The notes under the pieces are model-generated. The model saw only the letters and a program-made list of their open reading frames with translations. It was not told the DNA's origin and did not search any database. DNA of 64,000 bases, from positions 62,001-126,000 of the forward strand of contig SVNV01000001.1 of the NCBI GenBank assembly GCA_015066705.1, read 5' to 3'. Position numbers and translations under genes: made by a program. Below, piece after piece: positions 53,600 through 63,252 of this stretch. This stretch comes from Ruminococcus sp. (GTDB lineage: Bacteria > Bacillota > Clostridia > Oscillospirales > Ruminococcaceae). Position 1 is the first letter of the stretch; each line of letters begins with the position of its first letter.

Positions 53600-53628
53600 A
53601 TTATATCACTAATAAAATGCAAATGCAA
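53600..53628 (-). promoter_or_regulatory. Promoter of the lipoprotein gene
   Basis: Minus strand: -35 TTGCAT (53623-53628), 17-base spacer, -10 TATAAT (53600-53605). Confidence 0.7.
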
Positions 53629-53696
53629 TCATTTATACAGTATAAACGCGTTTCAAATTCGGGTTTATCGGTGCAGGTAACAACCCAAGCGTGATT

Positions 53697-55181
53697 TTAA
53701 GCAAAAGGATTTTCTGTTTTGTAGAGCATTCCCTTTGGCTGATTGAAACCGATATTTTCAGCGCCGAGGTATGTAAATACGCTGTGGATAGCCTTTCCGT
53801 AGTGACCAAATGCAACAGCACCGTGATGTGGGAAGTGTCCTTCAACAAGAACGTGACGGTAGAAACGTCCCATTTCAGGGATAGCGAAAATTCCGATACC
53901 GCCGAATGAACGTGTTGCAACAGGAAGAACTTCGCCCTCTGCAATGTAAGCTGAAAGCTTAGCGTCAGCTGTTGACTGCAAACGGTAGAATGTGATATTT
54001 CCCGGAATGATGTCGCCTTCGAGAGTACCTCTTGTGATATCAGGTTCCTTGTCTGGTTCAAGACCTCTGTGCATAATAAGCTGATACTTCATTGTTCTTG
54101 TGGTAAGTCTGCAGGACGGTGTGTTTCCACAGTGGAAGCCCATAAAGGTATCCTTGTGTGTGTAATTATATTTTCCTGCAATTTCTTCTGCATAAATGTC
54201 AGCAGGAACTGTGTTGTTGATATCAAGAAGTGTAACGCTTTCACCTGATACGCAAGTACCAATAAACTCGCTCAGAGCGCCGTAAATATCAACCTCACAG
54301 CCAACAGGAATACCACGTTGTGTCAGTCTGCTGTTTACATAGCAAGGTACAAATCCGAACTGTGTCTGGAATGATGGCCAGCACTTGTTTGCAAAAGCAA
54401 CATACTTTCTTGCACCCTTGTGAGCCTCTGCCCAGTCAAGAAGTGTAAGCTCGTACTGTGCCAGCTTAGGAAGAATTCCTGCCATCTTGTTGCCTTCCCC
54501 AAGCTCTGCTTCCATATCAGCAATAACTGATGGGATTCTTTCGTCACCTGCGTGCATATTGTACGACTCAAAAAGGTCAAGCTCAGAGTTTTCTTCGATT
54601 TCAGCACCGATATTGTAAAGCTGTTTGATAGGTGCGTTACAAGCAAGGAAGTCCTGCGGTCTTGGACCAAATGAAATAATCTTAAGATTATTCACACCGA
54701 TAATTCCTCTTGCAACAGGAATAAATTCAGCTATCATATCAGCAACTTCATCTGCTGTGCCCACAGGATACTCCGGAATATAAGCCTTGATGTTTCTCAG
54801 TGCAAGGTTGTAGCTTGCATTAAGCATACCACAGTATGCATCGCCTCTTGCGTCACAAAGGCTGTCCCCGCATGGCTCTTCAGCAGCAGCTACAAACATT
54901 ACAGGTCCGTCAAAATTCTTAGCAAGAAGTGTTTCGGAAGTTTCAGGGCCGAAGTTTCCAAGATAGACTACAAGAGCATTACAGCCTGCACCCTTTACTT
55001 CTTCGAGAGCTTTGAGCATATGAAGCTCGTTTTCGACTACTGTCTTACACTCAAAAATTTCGCCGTATTTTTCAGAAAAGCTCTTACATACAGCTACCCT
55101 TCTTTTTTCTGAAAGGCTCATAGGAAAGCAGTCTCTTGAAACAGCCACAATACCAAGCTTTACTTCAGGAATGTTTATCAT
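53697..55181 (-). CDS. L-fucose/L-arabinose isomerase family protein
   Basis: A 494-residue protein of the FucI/AraA-like sugar isomerase fold. Recognisable parts are VVYLGNFGPETSETLLAKNF, FVPCYVNSRLTQRGIPVGCE, NNTVPADIYAEEI, GFHCGNTPSC and the C-terminal GHFPHHGAVAFGHYGK. It is likely a ketol isomerase for a deoxy sugar or pentose, but no transporter, kinase or aldolase is adjacent, so the substrate is uncertain. It lies 30 bases after nadE and probably shares its transcript. Confidence 0.85.
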   Translation of the reverse strand: MINIPEVKLGIVAVSRDCFPMSLSEKRRVAVCKSFSEKYGEIFECKTVVENELHMLKALEEVKGAGCNALVVYLGNFGPETSETLLAKNFDGPVMFVAAAEEPCGDSLCDARGDAYCGMLNASYNLALRNIKAYIPEYPVGTADEVADMIAEFIPVARGIIGVNNLKIISFGPRPQDFLACNAPIKQLYNIGAEIEENSELDLFESYNMHAGDERIPSVIADMEAELGEGNKMAGILPKLAQYELTLLDWAEAHKGARKYVAFANKCWPSFQTQFGFVPCYVNSRLTQRGIPVGCEVDIYGALSEFIGTCVSGESVTLLDINNTVPADIYAEEIAGKYNYTHKDTFMGFHCGNTPSCRLTTRTMKYQLIMHRGLEPDKEPDITRGTLEGDIIPGNITFYRLQSTADAKLSAYIAEGEVLPVATRSFGGIGIFAIPEMGRFYRHVLVEGHFPHHGAVAFGHYGKAIHSVFTYLGAENIGFNQPKGMLYKTENPFA

Positions 55182-55211
55182 AAATAGTCCCCCAATCTCA
55201 AGGTTTTAAAA

Positions 55212-57131
55212 TTAGTTTAGTGTTATGTTTTCTTTTTTGCAGATTTCGTTAATCTCACGAAGCCAGAGGTTTGCCGAAGCATCTGACGGCATTGAAAAAT
55301 CCCCTCTCGGTGACAGCGAAACCGCACCGATTTTTGCACCGTCAGGCAGACATGAACGCTTGAACTGCTGATTTATAAATCTTCTGAAAAATGTTCTCAG
55401 CCAGAAAAGAATTGTCTTTTTATCGTATTCCCCGTCAAAGGCATATTCTGCTACTCTGAAAAGCTTTTCAGGCTCAAAGCCCCAGCGTAGTGCATAGTAA
55501 ATAAAGAAATCGTGAAGCTCGTAAGGGCCAACCAAATCCTCAGTTTTCTGAGTCATTTCGCCCTTTTCGTCAGTAGGAAGAAGTTCAGGAGAAACAGGTG
55601 TATCCACAATATCAAGAAGCACGTTTCTAATATTTTCAACACCACAGCTTTCAGCGTAATGTCTTACAACATATCTTACAAGCGTCTTTGGAATCGAAGC
55701 ATTCACGCCGTACATTGACATATGGTCGCCGTTATAGGTAGCCCAGCCGAGAGCAAGCTCTGACAAATCGCCCGTTCCGACAACAAGACCTCCCACCTGA
55801 TTTGCAATATCCATAATCACCTGCGTACGCTCTCTTGCCTGAGAATTCTCATAGGTAACGCTATGGTCATTTTTATCGTGACCGATATCTTCAAAATGTT
55901 GTAAAACAGCTTTTGAAATATCCACTTCTCTGAAGGCTACACCAAGCTCATTACAAAGAATTTCAGCATTTGAACGTGTTCTCTTGGTCGTACCGAAGCA
56001 AGGCATTGTTACCGCAACAATATCTGTTCTCGGTCTGTTTAACATATCCATTGTCTTTGCACACACAAGAAGTGCAAGGGTTGAATCAAGTCCACCTGAA
56101 ATTCCGATAACAAGTGTTTTTGAATTTGTATGTTCAAATCGTTTTGCAAGTCCCTTCGCCTGCATTGTAAGGATATCCTCACATCTTTCTGCACGCTTTT
56201 TTTCACATTCCGGAACAAAAGGCATTTTTGAAATATATCTTGTAAGCTGTGTATCTGTATTTTCAAGGTTAAAAGTAAACTCGTCGTCAAACAAATCTTC
56301 TGTTTCAAAGCCTTTACGTCTTCTTTCAAAGCAGAGCTTTTTTACATCAGCTTCTGAAATAGTGATTTCGTTTTCAAAAGGCTTACTTTCTGCAAGAATC
56401 TTACCGTTTTCACAGATGATATTATGACCTGCAAAAACGCAGTCAGTTGTAGATTCGCCATCACCTGCTGAGCATACTACATAGGTACAGCACAGCTTTT
56501 CGCTCATAACCTTAAAGAAATCCCTGCGTTTACTTGATGATTCAACAACCTCAGGCATAGCACAAAGGTTAATCATAACAGTAGCGCCTGCTGTAACAAG
56601 GCTTTCGCTCATACTATCAACACCAAAAGCATCATCGGAAATTTCAATACCGAATTTAAGCTCGCTCATATTTTCGCAGATAAAAAGTCCCTGACCAACC
56701 GAAACAGGATTTTCACCCAAATCAGCCCACAGAGTTTCACCATCAAAAGCTGAAAAAACTCGTCTGTCGCTATTTGAAAGAACTGTTTTAGGAACAATTC
56801 CGATAATTTCGCCATAATTCATCACAACAGCACAGTTATAAAGCTTTTCATTTGCCCTTACAGGTGCACCGACAATAATCACCCCATCGGTTCTGGCTGT
56901 TTTTTCAGCAATTTCCAGAAGTGCTTTTTCAGCATCCTTAACAAGAGCTTCCCTCACAAACAAATCACCACAAGTAGCACCCGTCACACAAAGCTCAGGA
57001 AAAACTATGATTTTTGTTCCTGATTCCTTGCACATTTCAATCTGTTCAAGAATTTTCGCCTTGTTGAATTCACAGTCCGCAACCCTGATTTCAGGGGTAC
57101 AGCAGGCAATTTTTACAAATCCGTTTTTCAA
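55212..57131 (-). CDS. nadE: NAD+ synthase NadE with an altered glutaminase domain
   Basis: A 639-residue protein: N-terminal carbon-nitrogen hydrolase (glutaminase) domain, then NAD synthetase. The synthetase P-loop SGGLDS (345-350) is intact and should make NAD+ from deamido-NAD+. In the glutaminase half, Glu46 (FPELCVTG) and Lys115 (GIVPKTVL) of the triad remain, but the nucleophile motif normally reading EICEDLW is EISDDAF, placing Ser165 where Cys is needed. The loop after K115 is also shorter than usual. It may depend on free ammonia. The start is TTG at 57131 with AAGG upstream. Confidence 0.93.
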   Translation of the reverse strand: MKNGFVKIACCTPEIRVADCEFNKAKILEQIEMCKESGTKIIVFPELCVTGATCGDLFVREALVKDAEKALLEIAEKTARTDGVIIVGAPVRANEKLYNCAVVMNYGEIIGIVPKTVLSNSDRRVFSAFDGETLWADLGENPVSVGQGLFICENMSELKFGIEISDDAFGVDSMSESLVTAGATVMINLCAMPEVVESSSKRRDFFKVMSEKLCCTYVVCSAGDGESTTDCVFAGHNIICENGKILAESKPFENEITISEADVKKLCFERRRKGFETEDLFDDEFTFNLENTDTQLTRYISKMPFVPECEKKRAERCEDILTMQAKGLAKRFEHTNSKTLVIGISGGLDSTLALLVCAKTMDMLNRPRTDIVAVTMPCFGTTKRTRSNAEILCNELGVAFREVDISKAVLQHFEDIGHDKNDHSVTYENSQARERTQVIMDIANQVGGLVVGTGDLSELALGWATYNGDHMSMYGVNASIPKTLVRYVVRHYAESCGVENIRNVLLDIVDTPVSPELLPTDEKGEMTQKTEDLVGPYELHDFFIYYALRWGFEPEKLFRVAEYAFDGEYDKKTILFWLRTFFRRFINQQFKRSCLPDGAKIGAVSLSPRGDFSMPSDASANLWLREINEICKKENITLN

Positions 57132-57185
57132 TTTATCACAACCTTAAAAATATACTCAGAAAATATTTTTAATAAATACACTTTA

Positions 57186-57213
57186 ATTATACCATTTAAA
57201 AGGAATTTTTCAA
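57186..57213 (-). promoter_or_regulatory. Promoter of nadE
   Basis: Minus strand: -35 TTGAAA (57208-57213), 16-base spacer, -10 TATAAT (57186-57191). Confidence 0.65.
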
Positions 57214-57273
57214 GGGGGTATCGAAAAAAATGCATAAAATGTGATAAAGGTTTGAGAAAAGATAACTTTGTCA

Positions 57274-57302
57274 TTGACAAAAGGTTAAAATGGGTTTATC
57301 AT
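57274..57302 (+). promoter_or_regulatory. Promoter of the rlmA-like gene
   Basis: -35 TTGACA (57274-57279), 17-base spacer, -10 TATCAT (57297-57302), about 30 bases upstream of the start codon. Confidence 0.7.
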
Positions 57303-57331
57303 ATTTTTAGATAAGAAAGGTAGTAATTAAG

Positions 57332-58147
57332 ATGATTGAATTTTTATGTCCTGTCTGCAACAATCCACTCAGACTAATTGAAAATACATATAAATGTGAG
57401 AAAAACCACTGCTTTGACCGTTCAAAAAAGGGATATGTCAACCTTTTGTTGTGTAAAGGTGGAAAGCTTCACGGTGATGACAAAACTATGGTTAATGCGA
57501 GAACAAGATTTCTGGACGGAGGTTTTTACGAAAATTTCCGGGATGAAGTTTGCAGGCTGGCAGTAAAATACGCACCTGAAAACTGCAGGATTTTAGACTG
57601 TGGTTGCGGGGAATGTTATTACACTTCTGAAATTTACAGACAGCTTGAGCTTATGGACAAAAATCCTGAAATTATGGGAATTGACATCTCAAAGGACGCA
57701 ATCTCGGCAGGTTTTAAACGTTGTAAAGGCTTAAACCTTGCCGTAGGAAGCGTGTTTCATCTTCCCTGTGACAGTGAGAAATTCGATATTTTAGTGACTT
57801 TGTTTGCACCTTTCTGCAAAGAAGAATACAAAAGGGTGTTGAAAAATGGCGGTCACCTCATTATGGCCATTCCTCTTGAGAATCATTTATGGGAATTAAA
57901 GCGTGAGATTTATGAAAAACCTTACAAAAATCAGGTTGGAAGTTTTGAAGTCGAGGGCTTTGAACTGGTTGAAAAAAGTGAAATTAAAAATACCATTTCA
58001 CTTACGTCAAATCAGCAGATTCTTGATTTGTTTTCAATGACACCTTACTACTACAAAACCTCTCACGAGGACAGAGAAAAATTAAACTCCATAGACCGAC
58101 TTGACATTCAGACGGAATTTATGGTGCTTGTTTACAAAAAGATATAA
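57332..58147 (+). CDS. 23S rRNA guanine-N1 methyltransferase RlmA family
   Basis: A 271-residue SAM-dependent methyltransferase expected to modify G745 or G748 of 23S rRNA. An N-terminal zinc site has CPVC (6-9) and CEKNHCFD (22-29), followed by the family signature KKGYVNLLL. The SAM motif is ILDCGCGECYYT near residue 90. The RlmA(II)-type enzyme can give tylosin resistance; the subtype is not clear here. AAGGTAG precedes the ATG. A membrane protein gene follows after 11 bases. Confidence 0.9.
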   Translation: MIEFLCPVCNNPLRLIENTYKCEKNHCFDRSKKGYVNLLLCKGGKLHGDDKTMVNARTRFLDGGFYENFRDEVCRLAVKYAPENCRILDCGCGECYYTSEIYRQLELMDKNPEIMGIDISKDAISAGFKRCKGLNLAVGSVFHLPCDSEKFDILVTLFAPFCKEEYKRVLKNGGHLIMAIPLENHLWELKREIYEKPYKNQVGSFEVEGFELVEKSEIKNTISLTSNQQILDLFSMTPYYYKTSHEDREKLNSIDRLDIQTEFMVLVYKKI

Positions 58148-58158
58148 GGAAGAATTTT

Positions 58159-58851
58159 ATGGAAATTAGAACAAATGCTCACAAAAAACGCCTGTTAAAA
58201 ATATGGCTGTGGCTTGTTTTCGGAGCAATAGTTGTTACAGTTTTTGTTTGTGTGGTTATGCTGTTAAATCACGGCAATCAAGGGGCTGTTTTGTACCCCT
58301 TTGGAATTCTATTGATTATCTGCTCGGTGGTATTCTTTCCCTACACGATATTTCTCACAAAATGTCTTGAGCTTTTAAGCACTCAGAAAGTTTTTTACAG
58401 TGAAAAACATCTGCTTTTTTATTTTTCGAGGCGTGACGGTGGTCCTGAAGGCTTTGGCGAGCAGCATTTTTATGACAGAAAATCAGTTGTCACAAAAACA
58501 AGAAAAAACAAGCTGTTTATTTCAGTTAAAGGAACCTTTCAGACAAAAACAGAAGGTTTTCCTACACTTGAAATTCAGAATCCTGATGATGAAACCTCAA
58601 AGCTAACCTTTGACGAACAGGTTGGTCTGTTATATTTTGAGGACAGCTATATAAAAAACAAAACTATCAGAATTCTGAGGGTTTTTGATAAGGAAGATGA
58701 AGAGCTTCTTTTGGAGTTGCTTTCAAAAACTGAAGAAAACGAAGAAATCATTGAAGAAATTTCTGATGAAACTCCGACTGAAACAACTGAAGTCTCAGAT
58801 GAAGTCGAAGATGTTACAGAAGAAGCAGTTGAAGCTGTCGTTGAGGAGTAA
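58159..58851 (+). CDS. Membrane protein of unknown function with acidic tail
   Basis: A 230-residue protein with two transmembrane helices (about 14-36 and 42-64) followed by a cytosolic region with alternating beta-like segments (VFYSEKHLLFYFSRRDG, KNKLFISVKGTF). Its layout recalls YcxB-like proteins, but the match is weak. The last 40 residues are almost all Glu, Thr, Ser and Val. AAGGAAG precedes the ATG. It shares the transcript of the rlmA-like gene and ends at a two-way terminator. Function not recognised. Confidence 0.75.
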   Translation: MEIRTNAHKKRLLKIWLWLVFGAIVVTVFVCVVMLLNHGNQGAVLYPFGILLIICSVVFFPYTIFLTKCLELLSTQKVFYSEKHLLFYFSRRDGGPEGFGEQHFYDRKSVVTKTRKNKLFISVKGTFQTKTEGFPTLEIQNPDDETSKLTFDEQVGLLYFEDSYIKNKTIRILRVFDKEDEELLLELLSKTEENEEIIEEISDETPTETTEVSDEVEDVTEEAVEAVVEE

Positions 58852-58870
58852 AAATACATAAAAAACAACA

Positions 58871-58904
58871 AAAAAGCTGGCAAGGTTTTCGCCTTGTCAG
58901 CTTT
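58871..58904. terminator. Bidirectional terminator between convergent genes
   Basis: AAAAGCTGGCAAGG pairs with CCTTGTCAGCTTTT (one mismatch) around a 6-base loop, with T runs on both sides. It serves the plus-strand membrane protein gene and minus-strand ispF. Confidence 0.85.
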
Positions 58905-58915
58905 TGTTTTTTGTA

Positions 58916-59398
58916 CTATTTTTTATAAAGCAGACAAACTGCTGTTGCGGAAATCCCCAGCTTTTCTCCCGTAAAACCGAGCTTTTCTTCAGTTGTTGCT
59001 TTTACAGAAACCTGAGATACCTCAAGTCCCGCCACCCTTGCAATATTCTCCCTCATAGAAATTATATAGGGTGCAAGCTTAGGAGCCTGAGCACATATTG
59101 TAGCGTCAATATTAGAGATTTCATAGCCTTCGTTTCTTATAATTTCGCACACTTTTTCAAAAAGCTTCATACTATCGGCACCCTTATACGCCTCATCTGT
59201 ATCAGGAAAATGCTTTCCTATATCCCCGAGAGCAAGTGCGCCAAGAAGTGAGTCCATAATTGCGTGGACAAGTACGTCAGCATCGCTGTGTCCCAGAAGT
59301 CCTTTTTCGTGTGGAATATCAACCCCACCAAGAATCAATTTTCTGTTTTCTGCAAGTCTATGCACATCATAGCCGTGACCTATTCTGAATACAGGCAT
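58916..59398 (-). CDS. ispF: 2-C-methyl-D-erythritol 2,4-cyclodiphosphate synthase IspF
   Basis: A 160-residue trimeric zinc enzyme of the MEP pathway. [11 protein letters not shown] (metal Asp/His), [31 protein letters not shown] and the C-terminal [12 protein letters not shown] are intact. It lies 1 base after ispD; the two are often adjacent or fused. Confidence 0.97.
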   Translation of the reverse strand: MPVFRIGHGYDVHRLAENRKLILGGVDIPHEKGLLGHSDADVLVHAIMDSLLGALALGDIGKHFPDTDEAYKGADSMKLFEKVCEIIRNEGYEISNIDATICAQAPKLAPYIISMRENIARVAGLEVSQVSVKATTEEKLGFTGEKLGISATAVCLLYKK

Positions 59399-59399
59399 A

Positions 59400-60083
59400 T
59401 TATTTTTCCTTTCTGCTGTTTAAAATCTGTTTTGCAATAATTATATCCTCAGGAGTTGTAATCTTGATATTTGAATAATCCCCGACCGTTATATGTGGCA
59501 TTATTCCTACAGCCTCAAAAAGCTGGCTGTCATCTGTAAAATCAAGCCCGTTCTTATTAGCAAACTCAAGTGCTTCTTTATACATGCTGAGGTCAAAAAT
59601 CTGTGGAGTCTGGGTCAGATAAAGACTTTCCCTCGGTGGGGTTTCTTTTACATTCCCATTACTATCCGAAACCTTGACCGTATCCTTACAAGGCACACAA
59701 ACAACCGAAGCTTTATATTCTCTTGCATCAGAAATTGCCTTTTCTATTGTTTCATTAAGAACAAGCGGTCTTGCTCCGTCGTGAATACACACAAGAGAAT
59801 TATTTTCATCACAGACACCAATTCCGTTTTCTACTGATTTCTGACGGGTGCTACCGTTTGGTGCAAACTTAAGAGAAACAGGTATTTCCTCTGTAAGCTT
59901 ACTGAAAATTTCCTCCTTAAAGCTTTCAGAGCAGGTGATTATTATTTCCGAAACGCCCTCTATATCGCAGAATGCTCTTATCGTTCTTTCGCAGACGGTC
60001 ATTCCCTCAAGTTCAAGCAGAAGCTTATTTACTCCGCCCATTCGTGTGGAGCTTCCCCCACAAGCAACAATTACCGATATCAT
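59400..60083 (-). CDS. ispD: 2-C-methyl-D-erythritol 4-phosphate cytidylyltransferase IspD
   Basis: A 227-residue enzyme that makes CDP-ME from MEP and CTP. The nucleotide loop [14 protein letters not shown] opens the protein, and [21 protein letters not shown] and TQTPQIF are the other family motifs. The opening [11 protein letters not shown] is a slight variant of the usual AAGxGxRMG loop, with the Arg and Lys kept. It follows pheA by 2 bases. Confidence 0.95.
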   Translation of the reverse strand: MISVIVACGGSSTRMGGVNKLLLELEGMTVCERTIRAFCDIEGVSEIIITCSESFKEEIFSKLTEEIPVSLKFAPNGSTRQKSVENGIGVCDENNSLVCIHDGARPLVLNETIEKAISDAREYKASVVCVPCKDTVKVSDSNGNVKETPPRESLYLTQTPQIFDLSMYKEALEFANKNGLDFTDDSQLFEAVGIMPHITVGDYSNIKITTPEDIIIAKQILNSRKEK

Positions 60084-60085
60084 AA

Positions 60086-61201
60086 TCAGACTTCCTTATA
60101 GTTTCCTAAAAATTTAAAATATGAAAGCTCGCTTTCAAGCTCAGCCACAAGCTTTGCTACCTGCGGATTCTGAACACTTCCCTCAAAATCCAGATAAAAC
60201 ACAACATCAAATTCCTTACCGGCAATAGGCTTACTTTCAATTCGTGTAAGGTTAAGACCTGCTACTGAGAATTTTGTAAGCAGTCTGTAAAGTGATGATT
60301 TTGTATGAGGAAGTGAAAGGCTTACCGAAATTATATCTGCTGACTCTGACGAGTACACGTTTTTAGAAAGCAGAATAAACCTTGTATAGTTATCTGCTTC
60401 GTTGGTTATTTCGCTGTTTAAGATTTCAAGTCCCAGCCTGTCTGCACATTCCAGAGAGCAGATTGCAGCATAAGGCTCATCGCTTTCAAGAACAAATTCA
60501 GCTGCAAGAGCCGTATTTGAATATTTCTCGGTCAAAAAGCCCTTTTCCTTGATAAAATCACTACACTGTGCAAGTGCCTGCTCGTGTGAAATAACCTTTT
60601 TAATCTGTGAAAGTTCAATTCCCTTTTTGACTGCAAGGCAGTGTGAAACCTTAACCTTGGTTGTTGCTCCGATATGACAGTTATATTTTTTAAGAAGGTT
60701 ATACGCCTGATGAACAGAGCCAGCTGTTGAATTCTGCAAAGGCATAATTCCAAAATCAGCCTTATCATTTACAACGGCTTCAAAAACCTCTTCAAAATCC
60801 TCATAAAAGAGCGGTATTCCCTCAGGGAAAATCTGTTGTGAAGCTATATGTGAATAGCTTCCCTCTGTACCGGGGCAAGCAACCGTCGGATTATTCTTTA
60901 CCTTATCAAAATCAAGGTAATCAATCTTATCCTTTTTATCAAAAACAAGCTGATACTGCTGTGATTTTGAAATATCCATTATTGTTGTAAAAAGAATTTC
61001 CGAGCTGTTTTCAAGCCACTGAGGAGAGTTTCCCCTTACCTTTTCAATAATAGCTTTTTCTCTTTCTGTCTGAAAAACAGGAAGATTATTTTCAATTTTA
61101 TACTTTGCAACATCAACACAAAGTCCCATTCTTTTTATAAAAAGCTCAAGAATGTCCTTGTCGATGTCATTAATATTGTTTCTCAATTCGTTCAAATCCA
61201 T
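60086..61201 (-). CDS. pheA: Bifunctional chorismate mutase / prephenate dehydratase
   Basis: A 371-residue enzyme that turns chorismate into phenylpyruvate for phenylalanine. Residues 1-85 are an AroQ chorismate mutase helix bundle (LRNNINDIDKDILELFIKRM). The dehydratase has CPGTEGSYSHIASQQIF and the catalytic NYTRFILLS motif. A C-terminal ACT domain (LTRIESKPIAGKEFDVVFYL) binds phenylalanine for feedback. It shares an operon with ispD and ispF. Confidence 0.95.
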   Translation of the reverse strand: MDLNELRNNINDIDKDILELFIKRMGLCVDVAKYKIENNLPVFQTEREKAIIEKVRGNSPQWLENSSEILFTTIMDISKSQQYQLVFDKKDKIDYLDFDKVKNNPTVACPGTEGSYSHIASQQIFPEGIPLFYEDFEEVFEAVVNDKADFGIMPLQNSTAGSVHQAYNLLKKYNCHIGATTKVKVSHCLAVKKGIELSQIKKVISHEQALAQCSDFIKEKGFLTEKYSNTALAAEFVLESDEPYAAICSLECADRLGLEILNSEITNEADNYTRFILLSKNVYSSESADIISVSLSLPHTKSSLYRLLTKFSVAGLNLTRIESKPIAGKEFDVVFYLDFEGSVQNPQVAKLVAELESELSYFKFLGNYKEV

Positions 61202-61219
61202 TTTTATACCTTCTGAAAA

Positions 61220-62059
61220 TCAATTTCTTAAAGCCCACTCTATTGCAAGCTGAGCCCAGTTCTCTGCTACCGGCTGAATATGTCCGTCATAATTTGCGGT
61301 ATTGAAATTACAAAGTGAAAGTCCGTGTCCGCCCCACTCGTAAATATGGCTTTCAAAAGGAATTCTGTTTTTTGAAAGTCCTGCCATATAAAGAAGTGAG
61401 TTTTCAACAGGGACACAACCATCATCAGCACAATGCCAGAGGAAAGTTTTTGGTGTATCCGGATTAATCTGCTTATCAAGGGTTACAAGCTCGTAGATTC
61501 TTTCTTTCTCCTCGCCCTCAAGTCCATAAAGAGCATTATCAATAGTTCCCTGATGTGTTAACTCGCCTGTTGTGATTACAGGATAAGCTAAAATTGCTCC
61601 GTTTGGTTTTACGAGTTCCTTTTCACAGCCAAGAGCTTCAAGGATAAAATCCTTTGACCAATGACAGCTTACAGAAGCCGCAAGATGTCCACCTGCCGAG
61701 AAGCCACAAACATAAATTCTATCAGGATTTGTATCAAATCTCTCAGCATTTTCACGGACATATTTCAAAGCGGTAAGTGCTTCTAAAAGCTGTGTCGGAA
61801 ATCTCTTTTTGCTTGTGGAATATCTGAGCACAAAAGCATTGAAGCCTGCACCTGCAAATCTGAGTGCAACCGGCTCAGCCTCTCTGTCAGAACAAAAATC
61901 ATATCCCCCGCCCGGAAAAATCACAATGGCAGGACGATTTTTTCTGCCGATTTCGTTACTGTATTCATAAACATAACAGGACAGCTCACATTTTGTACCC
62001 TCATCAGAAAGCTGCGCCTTTTTGTAATTTACATCAAGATTAACCTTTTCAAAAATCAT
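61220..62059 (-). CDS. Alpha/beta hydrolase, acetyl-esterase/xylanase-associated type
   Basis: A 279-residue hydrolase with the oxyanion motif FPGGGYDFCSDRE, the nucleophile elbow GFSAGGHLAAS (Ser near residue 118), an acidic residue in HCADDGCVPVENS and the catalytic His in EWGGHGLSL. These are features of the bacterial BD-FAE/esterase group that removes acetyl groups from plant polysaccharides or small esters. No signal peptide is seen, so it acts in the cytoplasm. It is first in the esterase-pheA-ispD-ispF operon. Confidence 0.88.
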   Translation of the reverse strand: MIFEKVNLDVNYKKAQLSDEGTKCELSCYVYEYSNEIGRKNRPAIVIFPGGGYDFCSDREAEPVALRFAGAGFNAFVLRYSTSKKRFPTQLLEALTALKYVRENAERFDTNPDRIYVCGFSAGGHLAASVSCHWSKDFILEALGCEKELVKPNGAILAYPVITTGELTHQGTIDNALYGLEGEEKERIYELVTLDKQINPDTPKTFLWHCADDGCVPVENSLLYMAGLSKNRIPFESHIYEWGGHGLSLCNFNTANYDGHIQPVAENWAQLAIEWALRN

Positions 62060-62090
62060 AAAAGCAATCCTTTCATAATAACATACCTAC

Positions 62091-62119
62091 ATTTTACCAC
62101 ATCTCTTATACAATTTCAA
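62091..62119 (-). promoter_or_regulatory. Promoter of the esterase-pheA-ispD-ispF operon
   Basis: Minus strand: -35 TTGAAA (62114-62119), 17-base spacer, -10 TAAAAT (62091-62096). Confidence 0.72.
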
Positions 62120-62196
62120 GGAATATTTTTGTAGCCGATTTTTTTAGATTTTCATAATATGAAATAATGTTTTTAAGAAAGGAGCAACATATTTAT

Positions 62197-63252
62197 ATGG
62201 CAGAAAAATACTTTCTGGGGTCTTTTTCACCTGAAGGATTCAAGGGGAATTTCGGCGAGGAAATCAAAAAAAGCGACTTCAGGACGGTAATCCTAAAGGG
62301 TGGTGCCGGTACAGGAAAGTCATCGCTTATGAAAAAGGTTTCCGCACATTTCAAAGACAAGGACGAGGTGGTTGAATTTTATTGTTCTTCTGACCCTGAT
62401 TCTCTTGACGGAGTTTTGTTAAAAAGCAGAAAACGGATTATTGTTGACGGAACGGCACCTCACGTTTTTGAGCCGACATTTCCTGGAGTGAAAGAAAAAA
62501 TACTTAATCTGGGAGACTGCTGGGACGAGCGAAAGCTATGCGTAAGCAGTGATAAAATCATTGAAATCACCAAGGAGCACAAAAAACATATGGAACGTAC
62601 AAAGCGTTACGTCAAGGCACTTTCCTCAATTTTTTCAGACACATATTCAATCGGTTACGAGGGAATTTTAACTCAGAAGTTAAATGGTTTTGTGGATAGG
62701 CTTATAAAAAAGCTTGCTATAAAGAGGTCATTTAATCACGGAGAAATTTCAATCCGTCAGCTTTCAGCACTTACCCCTCAGGGCTACAAAACCCTCACCG
62801 ACACTCTTGATGGTTATGAAATCTACCTACTGAAGGACAGTTATTTTGCGGGAAGCGATATAATTTTAAAAGCACTTTGCGACATTTTCACCTCCCGTGG
62901 AAAAGACGTTTACGCAAGCCCTCTGAACATCTTTGACCACACCGTTTACGAGCACCTTCTCATTCCCGAAATGAGGCTTGCTTTTATTTCGTCAAATCCT
63001 CTCACAGCCTTAAGGCTTGACAATGTAAAGGCAATTAACGTTCACAGATTTTACGACAAACAGCATCTTTCACAGAGAAAATCAAGGTTAAAGCTCAACA
63101 AAAAAGCCTGCTGTGACCTTACTCTTGAAGCCTCACGTACGATGAAAACCGCTCTTAAAATTCACGACGAACTGGAAAAATACTACATTCTGGCGATGGA
63201 TTTTGACAAGGTGGGTACTCTTTGCAAAAACACCATTGAAAGCTTTAAATAA
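62197..63252 (+). CDS. P-loop ATPase of the PRK06851 family
   Basis: A 351-residue protein with Walker A KGGAGTGKSSLMKK near residue 40, then FYCSSDPDSLDGVLL and VDGTAPHVFEPTFPGV, both characteristic of this conserved but uncharacterised clostridial family. The second half repeats a similar layout (GYEIYLLKDSYFAGSDIILK and ASPLNIFDHTVYEHLLIPEM), but its P-loop glycines are not seen. ATG at 62197 is chosen with AAAGGAG upstream; ATG at 62167 precedes that site. Function unknown. Confidence 0.82.
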   Translation: MAEKYFLGSFSPEGFKGNFGEEIKKSDFRTVILKGGAGTGKSSLMKKVSAHFKDKDEVVEFYCSSDPDSLDGVLLKSRKRIIVDGTAPHVFEPTFPGVKEKILNLGDCWDERKLCVSSDKIIEITKEHKKHMERTKRYVKALSSIFSDTYSIGYEGILTQKLNGFVDRLIKKLAIKRSFNHGEISIRQLSALTPQGYKTLTDTLDGYEIYLLKDSYFAGSDIILKALCDIFTSRGKDVYASPLNIFDHTVYEHLLIPEMRLAFISSNPLTALRLDNVKAINVHRFYDKQHLSQRKSRLKLNKKACCDLTLEASRTMKTALKIHDELEKYYILAMDFDKVGTLCKNTIESFK

